Below, one piece after another: positions 1-5,826 of a stretch of 6,176 nucleotides of DNA. Where the stretch lies: positions 1-6,176 of the forward strand of contig SKGJ01000008.1 in assembly GCA_007117525.1 (NCBI GenBank), written 5' to 3'. The DNA comes from Alkalimonas sp. (lineage in GTDB: Bacteria > Pseudomonadota > Gammaproteobacteria > Enterobacterales > Alteromonadaceae). Position 1 is the stretch's first letter, and the number at the start of each line of letters is the position of its first letter. The position numbers were made by a program, and so were the translations under genes. The notes beneath the pieces are model-generated. The model worked only from the letters and a program-made list of their open reading frames with translations. It did no database searches and was not told the DNA's origin.

Positions 1-1934
1 CCGGTGATCACTTGCTGACGCAGGGCTTCATCACGGAACTTAATACGCCAGATCTGGCCCCAGCCAATAAAGAAACGCTGCGAGCCGGTAAAGCCATCAA
101 TCACCGGGGCTGGCTGGCCCTGCAGTGAGTTTTGGTAAGCGCGGTAACCAACGGTTAAGCCACCCAGATCGGCGATGTTTTCACCCAGCCCCAGTGCTCC
201 TTGCAGATGCAAATCGTCAATCGGGTTAAAGGCATTGAACTGATCAATCATCAGCTGCGCCCGTTCGCGGAATTGACGCTCATCTTCTTCAGTCCACCAG
301 TCACGCAGGTTGCCCTCGCCATCGGAGCGGCGGCCCTGATCATCAAAGCCGTGGGTAATTTCGTGGCCAATGACGGCACCAATGGCACCATAGTTCAGCG
401 CATCGTCGGCGTTCACATCAAAGAATGGCGGCTGCAAAATGGCGGCCGGAAAGACGATTTCATTCATGGTCGAACTGTAGTAAGCGTTGACGGTTTGCGG
501 TGTCATGCCCCACTCGTCCCGGTTGACCGGCTGGCCTAAGCGACCAATCATCCGCTCGTACTCGCACTGGGCGCTGCGCCGGGCGTTGCCCAGCAGATCA
601 TTGGCGGCAATGGTGACGCAATCGTAATCGCGCCAGACATCCGGGTAGCCAATTTTGGTATTAAAGCTGGCCAGCTTGGCCTGAGCTTCCGCCTTGGTGG
701 CATCGCTCATCCACTCCAGTTCATCGATGGCCTGGCTGAACGCCACCATAAAGTTTTGCACCATTTCATCCATTCGCGCCTTGGCTTCGGGTTGAAAGTG
801 ACGTTCGACATACTTTTGACCCACCAAAAAGCCCAGCATTTGCTCGGTGGTCTGGACGGCACGTTTTTCCCGGCTGCGCTGCTCTTGCTGGCCACTCAAG
901 ACCCGGCCAAAAAAGTCGAAGCTGGCGTCATCAAAGGCCGATGGCAGCATGGAGGCACTGCTTCGCAGCAAGTGAAACCGCAGGTAATCCTGCCAATCAC
1001 TCAGCGGGATCTGCTGCTGCAAAGCCGCGAAATCGGTGAAGTAGCTGGGCTGGCGGATCACCAGTGCATCGATGTCTGCCAATTGCGCCGCCGTGAGCAT
1101 GCTGGCCCAGTCAAAGCCGGGGGCGCTTTCTGTCAGCTCTGCCGGGGTCATTTTGTTGTAGGTGGCATTGCGATCGCGGTTTTGGATGCGGCTCCACTGC
1201 GCTTCGGCCAATTGCCGCTCAATCGCCACTATGGTTTCAGCCGCCTGCTCGCCCTGCTCCCAACCCGCCAGCTGCCAGAAGCGCTGGATCAGGTTTTGGT
1301 ATTCCTGCAAAATTTGCAGCGAACGTTCATCGTCTTTCAAGTAATAGTCGCGATCCGGCATGCCTAAACCGGACTGGGTTGCAGCGGTGATGTATTGATC
1401 GGATTGGCGTTGATCCTGGCCGACAAAGAGCACCATCGGCACGCCACTGCGAATGTGCTGCCATTCCCCCCAAAGTTTGGCCAGATCAGCATGGCTTTGC
1501 AGGGCACTGATACGATCCAGTTCTGGCTGCAACGGCATCAAGCCCAGAGACTCAATGGTTTCTGTATCCAGAAATGAACGAAACAGATCGGCAATTTTTT
1601 GTGCATCGCTGTTTTGGGCGTGTTGCCCTTCGGCCAGTTCCAGAATGATGTCCAGCACATGCTGCTCGGCCACTTCTCGCAGCTCGTCAAAACTGCCCCA
1701 GCGCGCCCGGTCGGCTGGGATTTCAGTGCGCTCCAGCCAGTTGCCGTTGACGAAGCGGAAGAAGTTCTGCTGCGGCGCAACACTGGTGTCCATGTTGTGC
1801 AGCTCAATGCCGGAGCTCAGGGTTGGGGCTTGCTGTTGCTGGCTGGGGCTCTGGTTCACCGGTGCTTCGCCGCTGCAGCCAGTCAGGGCCAGGCTGACAG
1901 CCAGAGCGACCGTGCTTAGAAGGGACTTGGTCAT
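1..1934 (-). CDS. M13 family zinc metallopeptidase, lipoprotein (C-terminus beyond window)
   Basis: This is a neprilysin/PepO-type zinc endopeptidase, predicted to be anchored by lipid in the cell envelope and to cleave peptides there. The reading frame is open from ATG at 1934 to the window edge (644 codons, no stop). Residues 1-20 form a lipoprotein signal ending in the lipobox LTGC. Lipidation would fall on Cys20; Ser21 at +2 fits export to the outer membrane. A Gln/Pro/Ser-rich linker follows, then the M13 N-terminal domain opening with FFRFVNGNWL (58-67). The catalytic domain shows NAYYSS (483-488), the zinc and catalytic motif HEITHGFDDQGR (524-535), and GENIADLGG (584-592) supplying the third zinc ligand Glu585 and Asp589. 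The start is supported by AGGA seven bases upstream. The final C-terminal part, where the family carries its substrate-binding His/Arg residues, is missing; from usual family length roughly 40-50 residues lie outside. It is transcribed divergently from the DUF350 gene. Its substrate is unknown. Confidence 0.95.
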   Translation of the reverse strand, partial: MTKSLLSTVALAVSLALTGCSGEAPVNQSPSQQQQAPTLSSGIELHNMDTSVAPQQNFFRFVNGNWLERTEIPADRARWGSFDELREVAEQHVLDIILELAEGQHAQNSDAQKIADLFRSFLDTETIESLGLMPLQPELDRISALQSHADLAKLWGEWQHIRSGVPMVLFVGQDQRQSDQYITAATQSGLGMPDRDYYLKDDERSLQILQEYQNLIQRFWQLAGWEQGEQAAETIVAIERQLAEAQWSRIQNRDRNATYNKMTPAELTESAPGFDWASMLTAAQLADIDALVIRQPSYFTDFAALQQQIPLSDWQDYLRFHLLRSSASMLPSAFDDASFDFFGRVLSGQQEQRSREKRAVQTTEQMLGFLVGQKYVERHFQPEAKARMDEMVQNFMVAFSQAIDELEWMSDATKAEAQAKLASFNTKIGYPDVWRDYDCVTIAANDLLGNARRSAQCEYERMIGRLGQPVNRDEWGMTPQTVNAYYSSTMNEIVFPAAILQPPFFDVNADDALNYGAIGAVIGHEITHGFDDQGRRSDGEGNLRDWWTEEDERQFRERAQLMIDQFNAFNPIDDLHLQGALGLGENIADLGGLTVGYRAYQNSLQGQPAPVIDGFTGSQRFFIGWGQIWRIKFRDEALRQQVIT

Positions 1935-1972
1935 AATGGATTCCTGTGGTTGTGATTCGTGGTGTGTTGAGA

Positions 1973-2000
1973 TTGGTTCGTGTCAAAGCCATGATATAAA
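1973..2000 (+). promoter_or_regulatory. Candidate sigma-70 promoter for the DUF350-DUF1190-ligase operon
   Basis: TTGGTT (1973-1978) is followed after 16 bases by TATAAA (1995-2000). The -10 is good and the -35 is weak, so this is a tentative call. Transcription would begin near 2007 and leave a leader of about 130 bases before the ATG at 2141. That leader contains an imperfect stem-loop at 2053-2094. Confidence 0.35.
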
Positions 2001-2018
2001 GTTAAGGACGCATGTAAA
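1991..2018 (-). promoter_or_regulatory. Candidate sigma-70 promoter for the M13 peptidase gene
   Basis: Read on the minus strand, TTTACA (2018-2013, five of six to TTGACA) is followed after 16 bases by TATCAT (1996-1991, five of six to TATAAT). Transcription would begin near 1984, giving a leader of about 50 bases before the ATG at 1934. The match is by eye only. The -10 element overlaps that of the opposing promoter candidate. Confidence 0.5.
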
Positions 2019-2052
2019 GGGCAACGCGATTTATGCCGATGCCGACGCGGTT

Positions 2053-2094
2053 AAATGCAGCTGGTGGCTAAAAGGCTTGTCTTCAGCGGCATTT
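2053..2094 (+). other. Imperfect stem-loop followed by a T run in the DUF350 operon leader
   Basis: AAATGCAGC (2053-2061) can pair with GCGGCATTT (2086-2094) with one internal mismatch, across a 24-base loop. The right arm runs into TTTTT (2092-2096). It has the outline of a weak leader terminator or attenuator. The large loop and short stem make it marginal. Confidence 0.2.
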
Positions 2095-2140
2095 TTCGTC
2101 AGGATCAGCAGCAATTTTTGCCTTAAACCGGAGCCTTCGC

Positions 2141-2551
2141 ATGGAAACTGTTTGGATCTCACTGGCCGGTGTGCCCTATTTTGCGGTGTATTTTGCCTTG
2201 GCAGCCTTGTTGCTGCTCTGCTTTGCTCGTATTTACAGCTGGGTCACGCCCCATCATGAGTTTGATTTGATTCGGGCCGACAACAGTGCGGCAGCGGTGG
2301 CTTTTGGTGGTGCCTTGATTGGTTTTTCCATCCCGTTGTCCAGTGCCATCACCCATTCCATGTCGTTATTGGACTGCGCCATCTGGGGTGCGGTTGCGCT
2401 CTTGGTACAGGTGCTGACCTTCTTTGTGGTGAAGCTGACCCTGAAGCAGCTGCCCAATCGTATTCGACAGGGGGAGTTGGCGGCTGGCATTTTTTCAGCA
2501 GCCTGTTCCATCGCTGTTGGCATCTTGAACGCAGCCAGCATGAGTTACTAA
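2141..2551 (+). CDS. yjfL: DUF350 family inner-membrane protein, YjfL-like
   Basis: The product is a 136-residue, strongly hydrophobic integral membrane protein of the DUF350 (YjfL/UPF0719) family, whose biochemical role is not established. I see four likely membrane helices at about residues 11-33, 49-71, 78-100 and 111-133. Typical family features are the polar stretch TPHHEFDLIR (36-45) after helix 1, FGGALIGFSIPL (55-66) in helix 2, and GELAAGIF (111-118) followed by a small-residue-rich final helix. Length is close to E. coli YjfL. The start is supported by GGAG (2130-2133) seven bases before the ATG. It is the first gene of a three-gene operon; the next gene begins ten bases after its stop. 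Family recognition is firm. Suggested roles such as a channel or membrane scaffold are inference. Confidence 0.9.
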   Translation: METVWISLAGVPYFAVYFALAALLLLCFARIYSWVTPHHEFDLIRADNSAAAVAFGGALIGFSIPLSSAITHSMSLLDCAIWGAVALLVQVLTFFVVKLTLKQLPNRIRQGELAAGIFSAACSIAVGILNAASMSY

Positions 2552-2556
2552 GGAGG
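2551..2556 (+). promoter_or_regulatory. Consensus ribosome binding site for the DUF1190 gene, overlapping the upstream stop
   Basis: TAAGGAGG spans the TAA stop of the DUF350 gene and forms an essentially full complement to the 16S anti-Shine-Dalgarno. It lies four bases before the ATG at 2561. The arrangement fixes that start and implies coupled, efficient translation of the lipoprotein. Confidence 0.85.
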
Positions 2557-2560
2557 CGCC

Positions 2561-3178
2561 ATGAAACGCAGTAAAAAAGCCGCTTTAATCCTGATGGCCC
2601 CGGCCGCTACCTTGCTGTTGGCTGGCTGTGGTGAACAAGAGCAGGAAGTGCATGTGTTCCATGATGTGGATGAATGCGCCGCCTTTTATCATCCACCGGC
2701 AGCGTGTCAGGCCGAGTTTGAGCAGGCGCAGGCCATGCATACTCAGATGGCACCACGTTATCAGAATCAATTGGAGTGCGAGGCCGATTTTGGGGCTGGC
2801 CAGTGTGAGACCGCGCCCGAGCGTCATCAAAGCGGCAGCTTCTTTATGCCAATGATGATGGGCTATATGGCGGGCCAGATGCTCAACCGCGGCAATCTGG
2901 CTGGCGGGCAGGCACAGCCCACGCAGCAAGCTGCTGGCGGCAGCCGTCCGGCGGTGCCGACTCAGCCTTTGTACAAGTCGCGCGATGATCGCTCCACCTT
3001 TCGAACGGCCAGCAACCAAGCGGTAGCCAGTCAGCCGGGGGTGGCTCGAGTCCGACCTTCGGCGGTGCAGCCGCAACGGGCACAGCTGGTGCGCCGCGGA
3101 GGTTTTGGCCAGCAGGCGGCAGCACGGCAGGAAGCGATGCGCCGCGATGCCCGTCGTCAGCGCAGTTACGGCAGCTAA
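2561..3178 (+). CDS. yjfM: DUF1190 family lipoprotein, YjfM/YgiB-like
   Basis: This 205-residue predicted lipoprotein belongs to the DUF1190 family (E. coli YjfM and YgiB); the function is unknown. A basic N-terminus (KRSKK) and hydrophobic stretch end in the lipobox LAGC with lipidated Cys23; Gly24 at +2 fits outer-membrane sorting. The mature domain has four further cysteines in two pairs, Cys39/Cys49 and Cys73/Cys82, within repeated acidic segments (DVDEC...AACQAEF and LECEADFGAGQC). In the periplasm they could form two disulfides. A Met-rich segment (96-107) precedes a tail of about 90 residues rich in Gln, Ala, Ser and Arg, strongly basic, with a family-like RGGFG motif at 179-183. It sits between the DUF350 membrane protein and the ATP-grasp ligase, one base before the latter, as in the E. 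coli yjfLMC order. ygiB is likewise paired with a ligase gene, ygiC. Confidence 0.9.
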   Translation: MKRSKKAALILMAPAATLLLAGCGEQEQEVHVFHDVDECAAFYHPPAACQAEFEQAQAMHTQMAPRYQNQLECEADFGAGQCETAPERHQSGSFFMPMMMGYMAGQMLNRGNLAGGQAQPTQQAAGGSRPAVPTQPLYKSRDDRSTFRTASNQAVASQPGVARVRPSAVQPQRAQLVRRGGFGQQAAARQEAMRRDARRQRSYGS

Positions 3179-3179
3179 C

Positions 3180-4328
3180 ATGAAGCGTGTGCAAAGTACC
3201 CCTCGCCCGGGCTGGCAAGCCTATGCCGAAAGCCTGGGCTTTCAGTTTCACACCATTGATGGTGAGCCCTATTGGGATGAAAGCGCCTACTACCAGTTCA
3301 GTCTGCGCCAGATTGAGCAGGATCTGGAGGATGTGACCGAACAGCTGCATGCGATGGCGCTGGACTTGATCCCGGATATTCTGGCCGATGAACAAAAGCT
3401 GGATCAACTGGCTATTCCAGCAGACTACCGCGATGCCCTGGCCGAATCCTGGCGCCGTGGCGACCCACATTTGTATGGCCGGATGGATCTGGTGTACGAC
3501 GGCAGCGGCCCGGCCAAACTGCTGGAGCTGAACTACGATACCCCGACCTCCTTGTACGAAACCGGCTTTTTTCAATGGGTCTGGCTGGAAGACCAATTGA
3601 TGCGGGGCGAACTGCCGGCGGGTGCCGATCAGTTCAATTCACTGCAGGATAAACTGGAGCAGGCCTTTGCCAACCTGGCGCTGCCACAGCCGTTTCATTT
3701 TACCAGCGTGCGCGAAAGCATCGAAGACAAAGGCACCGTCGATTACCTGCTGGATATCGCCACTCAAAGCGGCGTTGATGGCCGCTACATTGCGCTGGAA
3801 GACATCGGTAGCCTGGACGGTCAGTACTACGATCTGCAGGGCGAGCCTATTACCGGCTTGTTTAAGCTCTACCCCTGGGAGTTTCTGCTGGAAGAAGCCT
3901 TTGCTGAGCAGGTAAAAACCTCCCAGACTCTCTGGCTGGAACCGCTGTGGAAATTGTTGTTATCGAATAAAGGCATTTTGCCGTTGCTGTGGCAAAAACA
4001 CCCCGGCCATCCTAACTTACTGGAAAGTCATTTTGATAACGGTAGTGCGCTGGAGAAAGGCTGGCTGCGCAAGCCGCTGTTCTCGCGCGAAGGGGCCAAT
4101 ATTGAGCTGGTCACTGCCGATGGCAAGCGCCTAAGCGAACCCGGCCCTTATCAGGACGCACCCTTTATCCGCCAAGGGCTGCAGCCCTTGCCAAGCTTTG
4201 ACGGCAATTACACCTTAATCGGCAGCTGGGTGGTAGGCGACAGCGCCGCCGGCATTGGCATTCGTGAGGACAACAGCCTGATCACCAAAGACAGCTCGCG
4301 GTTTTTGCCGCATATTATTTTGGATTGA
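3180..4328 (+). CDS. yjfC: Glutathionylspermidine synthase family ATP-grasp ligase, YjfC/YgiC-like
   Basis: A 382-residue ATP-grasp amide ligase of the GSP_synth family. The founding enzyme joins the glycine carboxylate of glutathione to spermidine using ATP. This protein carries only the synthetase domain, with no N-terminal amidase as in E. coli Gsp. Visible motifs are GRMDLVYDGSGPAKLLELNYDTP (100-122) with probable metal/substrate residues Arg101, Asp103, Glu116 and Asn118; YPWEF (231-235); RKPLFSREGANI (297-308) with probable nucleotide-binding Lys298; LIGSWVVG (346-353); and GIREDNSLIT (360-369) with Arg362. Assignments to catalytic positions are by analogy. The ATG at 3180 starts one base after the DUF1190 stop and lacks a clear Shine-Dalgarno, so translation is probably coupled. 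In-frame starts further upstream lie inside the DUF1190 gene and are unlikely. The true substrate of YjfC-type proteins is not settled, so the family name should not be read as proof of polyamine ligation. Confidence 0.92.
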   Translation: MKRVQSTPRPGWQAYAESLGFQFHTIDGEPYWDESAYYQFSLRQIEQDLEDVTEQLHAMALDLIPDILADEQKLDQLAIPADYRDALAESWRRGDPHLYGRMDLVYDGSGPAKLLELNYDTPTSLYETGFFQWVWLEDQLMRGELPAGADQFNSLQDKLEQAFANLALPQPFHFTSVRESIEDKGTVDYLLDIATQSGVDGRYIALEDIGSLDGQYYDLQGEPITGLFKLYPWEFLLEEAFAEQVKTSQTLWLEPLWKLLLSNKGILPLLWQKHPGHPNLLESHFDNGSALEKGWLRKPLFSREGANIELVTADGKRLSEPGPYQDAPFIRQGLQPLPSFDGNYTLIGSWVVGDSAAGIGIREDNSLITKDSSRFLPHIILD

Positions 4329-4356
4329 TGGAGCTCTGCAGCCCTTTGATAAGCAC

Positions 4357-4381
4357 TCAAGCCAGCGTGATGCTGGCTTGA
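4357..4381. terminator. Perfect stem-loop between convergent genes, possible bidirectional terminator
   Basis: TCAAGCCAGC (4357-4366) and GCTGGCTTGA (4372-4381) form a perfect 10-bp stem around the five-base loop GTGAT. It lies 29 bases after the ligase stop and 14 bases beyond the decarboxylase stop, where a shared terminator is expected. Neither strand has a T run after the stem. It may therefore end transcription poorly, act with Rho, or mainly protect the 3' ends. Confidence 0.55.
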
Positions 4382-4394
4382 ATGTATAGAGCGA

Positions 4395-5546
4395 TTAGGC
4401 GACTACCGCCAAGCGGCAAGGCTCAGCCCCATTGAGTACCAAAATCTCGGCTTTGCGAAAGAAGTTAAACTCGGTGGCTGAAGCCCAGGTGTAGGCGCCC
4501 ATCATGCGGCCAATCACCAGATCACCCACTGCCAGCCGCGGTAGCTGGATGTTTTCGCGGATCACATCGATGCTGTCGCAGGTGGGGCCAGCCAGCACGC
4601 TGTTAACGGTTGGGCCCTCGTTGTACGGCACCGCCAGTGGGTAGATTGTGTGATCAAAAATCTGGCCTGAGTAAGCCCCATAAACCCCATCATCTAGATA
4701 ATACCAGCATTGATCGCCTCGCTCGGCCATACCCATCACCGAAGCGACCGACGTCATCGCCGGTGCACTGATAAAGCGGCCTGGCTCGGCCATCAACCGC
4801 ACCGCAGCCGGGAATTTGGCCAGCGCCTGGCGAATGGGCGCACAATACTGCTCAATCGGGCTTACATCATCCAGGTACGACACCGGGAAGCCGCCACCGA
4901 TATCCAGCCAGTGCAGTGGCAAGCCAGCAGCTTCAGCCTGTTGAAACACTTGCAGGCATTGTTCAATGGCTGCAACATGGCGCTTGGGTGATACCGCCTG
5001 AGAGCCAACATGAAACGACAGCCCCATCACATTCAGGCCCAGCGCCTTGGCTTGTTGCAATAAGCCCAGCGCTTGCTCTGGCCGGCAGCCGAATTTTTTC
5101 GACAAATCCACCTTGGTATCCGGGTTCGGGAAGCTCAATCGCAGCAGCAACTGGGTCTGGTCGGCATAAGGCACAAATTTGGCCAGCTCCACCGGGTTGT
5201 CGACCACAAAAACCGTGCAGCCAAACTCCAGCGCATAGCGAATATCGCTGTCGCGCTTGATCGGGTGGCTGTGAATGCAATGCTGTGGGTTGACGCCTTG
5301 CTCACGCACCAGATCGACTTCGCCATTGGTGGCCAGATCGAAACGGCCGCCTTCTTGTTGCAAAATCGCCACCACCGCCGGGTGTGGCAGCGGCTTTAAC
5401 GCATAGTGCAGCTCGACGCCAGGCAGGGCTGCAGTTAAAGCGCGGTATTGTTGGCGGACGGCGTCGCCATCCAGCACCAACAGCGGAGAGCCATGGCGGG
5501 CGACCAGATCACGGTAATCGACAGGTGTTTGGGGGCTGTGCTGCAT
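4395..5546 (-). CDS. Fold-type III PLP-dependent ornithine/lysine decarboxylase
   Basis: This 383-residue enzyme has the alanine-racemase-like fold of eukaryotic ornithine decarboxylase and bacterial ornithine/lysine decarboxylases. It should convert ornithine to putrescine and/or lysine to cadaverine in the cytosol. Motifs in order: YALKP with PLP Schiff-base Lys51; FDLATNGEVDLV (69-80); HPIK (94-97); FHVGSQ with His179; DIGGGFP phosphate loop (215-221); EPGRF (254-258); GPTCDSIDVI with Cys323/Asp324; GAYTWASATEFNFF with Tyr352. Spacing Lys51-His179 (128) and His179 to the glycine loop (38) equals that of mammalian ODC (Lys69, His197, Gly235). The start at 5546 is chosen because GAGG lies six bases upstream; in-frame ATG at 5558 and TTG at 5573 have weaker sites. 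The HPIK segment and short length fit the bacterial branch. Ornithine versus lysine preference cannot be read with confidence. It is convergent with the ligase and divergent from argA. Confidence 0.93.
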   Translation of the reverse strand: MQHSPQTPVDYRDLVARHGSPLLVLDGDAVRQQYRALTAALPGVELHYALKPLPHPAVVAILQQEGGRFDLATNGEVDLVREQGVNPQHCIHSHPIKRDSDIRYALEFGCTVFVVDNPVELAKFVPYADQTQLLLRLSFPNPDTKVDLSKKFGCRPEQALGLLQQAKALGLNVMGLSFHVGSQAVSPKRHVAAIEQCLQVFQQAEAAGLPLHWLDIGGGFPVSYLDDVSPIEQYCAPIRQALAKFPAAVRLMAEPGRFISAPAMTSVASVMGMAERGDQCWYYLDDGVYGAYSGQIFDHTIYPLAVPYNEGPTVNSVLAGPTCDSIDVIRENIQLPRLAVGDLVIGRMMGAYTWASATEFNFFRKAEILVLNGAEPCRLAVVA

Positions 5547-5580
5547 GTTTGACCTCATTCGTATCCGGGTCAAAAGACAA

Positions 5581-5598
5581 GATCAGGGCAGGCTGATC
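5581..5598 (-). other. Small inverted repeat in the decarboxylase leader
   Basis: GATCAG (5581-5586) and CTGATC (5593-5598) form a perfect 6-bp inverted repeat with a six-base centre, about 35 bases upstream of the decarboxylase start. It could be a leader hairpin or an operator. It is short enough to arise by chance. Confidence 0.25.
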
Positions 5599-5633
5599 GG
5601 TGCTTGGGTGCTCAGGTTTTGAGCTGCGCGCGC

Positions 5634-5661
5634 ATTATGAAGCAAAAGAATGAAAATGCAA
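5634..5661 (-). promoter_or_regulatory. Candidate sigma-70 promoter for the decarboxylase gene
   Basis: On the minus strand, TTGCAT (5661-5656) is followed after 16 bases by CATAAT (5639-5634, five of six to consensus). Transcription would start near 5627, giving a leader of about 80 bases. An AT-rich stretch just upstream on that strand (5664-5677) could serve as an UP-like element. This is a tentative call by eye. Confidence 0.35.
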
Positions 5662-5720
5662 TCTTTTTAGATAAAAATCCACGGCAAATGTAAGAAGTGA
5701 ACAGGCGTGCTGGTAAGGCT

Positions 5721-5734
5721 CTGATTTATATCAA
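5721..5734. promoter_or_regulatory. FNR/Anr-like palindrome
   Basis: CTGAT-TTAT-ATCAA matches the FNR consensus TTGAT-N4-ATCAA at nine of ten positions. Its centre is about 78 bases upstream of the predicted argA start of transcription and about 100 bases upstream of that of the decarboxylase. In an AT-rich region such a match can occur by chance, and no factor is shown to bind. Confidence 0.3.
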
Positions 5735-5759
5735 CTTGTATTTATGATTTCAGTTTGGA

Positions 5760-5805
5760 TGAATATTTGTTGATTATTTATCCTGTTTTTTCGTATAATT
5801 ATTCT
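5760..5805. promoter_or_regulatory. Possible degenerate ArgR (ARG box) sites over the argA promoter
   Basis: TGAAT-ATTT-GTTGA (5760-5773) has one perfect ARG-box half and one poor half. CGTAT-AATT-ATTCT (5792-5805) has one near-perfect half. They cover the -35 and -10 regions of the argA promoter, where ArgR repression would be expected. Their centres are 32 bases apart, not the usual 21, and both are degenerate, so support is weak. Confidence 0.25.
5770..5799 (+). promoter_or_regulatory. Sigma-70 promoter for argA
   Basis: TTGATT (5770-5775) is followed after 18 bases by a perfect TATAAT (5794-5799) in an AT-rich stretch. Transcription would start near 5806, about 68 bases before the argA ATG and about 21 bases before the small leader ORF at 5827. 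Confidence 0.6.
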
Positions 5806-5826
5806 TCTCTGATTCATCCGGCTGTC

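Noticed and set aside
201..539. Plus-strand frame of 112 codons at the left end
   Set aside because: It lies over the HEITH and third-zinc-ligand coding region of the peptidase on the opposite strand and shows no domain of its own.
756..1919. Long plus-strand reading frames (756-1367, 1395-1577, 1599-1919) opposite the M13 peptidase gene
   Set aside because: They are codon-aligned antisense shadows of the peptidase frame, which carries all the expected M13 motifs. Their products resemble no family I recognise and they begin without ribosome binding sites.
1453..2259. Plus-strand frame of 268 codons crossing the peptidase start, the divergent promoter region and the DUF350 start
   Set aside because: It spans two well-supported genes and a promoter region. 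The product is a Ser/Cys/Arg-rich sequence typical of an out-of-frame translation.
3105..3179. Upstream extension of the ligase to a TTG at 3105
   Set aside because: It would lie wholly inside the DUF1190 gene, add 25 Arg-rich residues with no family counterpart, and ignore the ATG one base after the upstream stop.
2585..3596. Two minus-strand frames of 198 and 237 codons (2585-3181 and 2883-3596)
   Set aside because: They oppose the DUF1190 and ligase genes, overlap each other, and have no recognisable domain or ribosome binding site. High GC in the sense genes explains the open antisense frames.
5547..5573. Longer decarboxylase starts at TTG 5573 or ATG 5558
   Set aside because: The ATG at 5546 has the best-spaced Shine-Dalgarno (GAGG, six bases). 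The extra residues are Arg-rich and not typical of the family.
4710..5596. Plus-strand frames at 4710-4991, 4916-5260, 5073-5399 and 5384-5596, and minus-strand frames at 4963-5280 and 5135-5326
   Set aside because: All fall over the decarboxylase coding region in the wrong frame or strand and show no conserved features.
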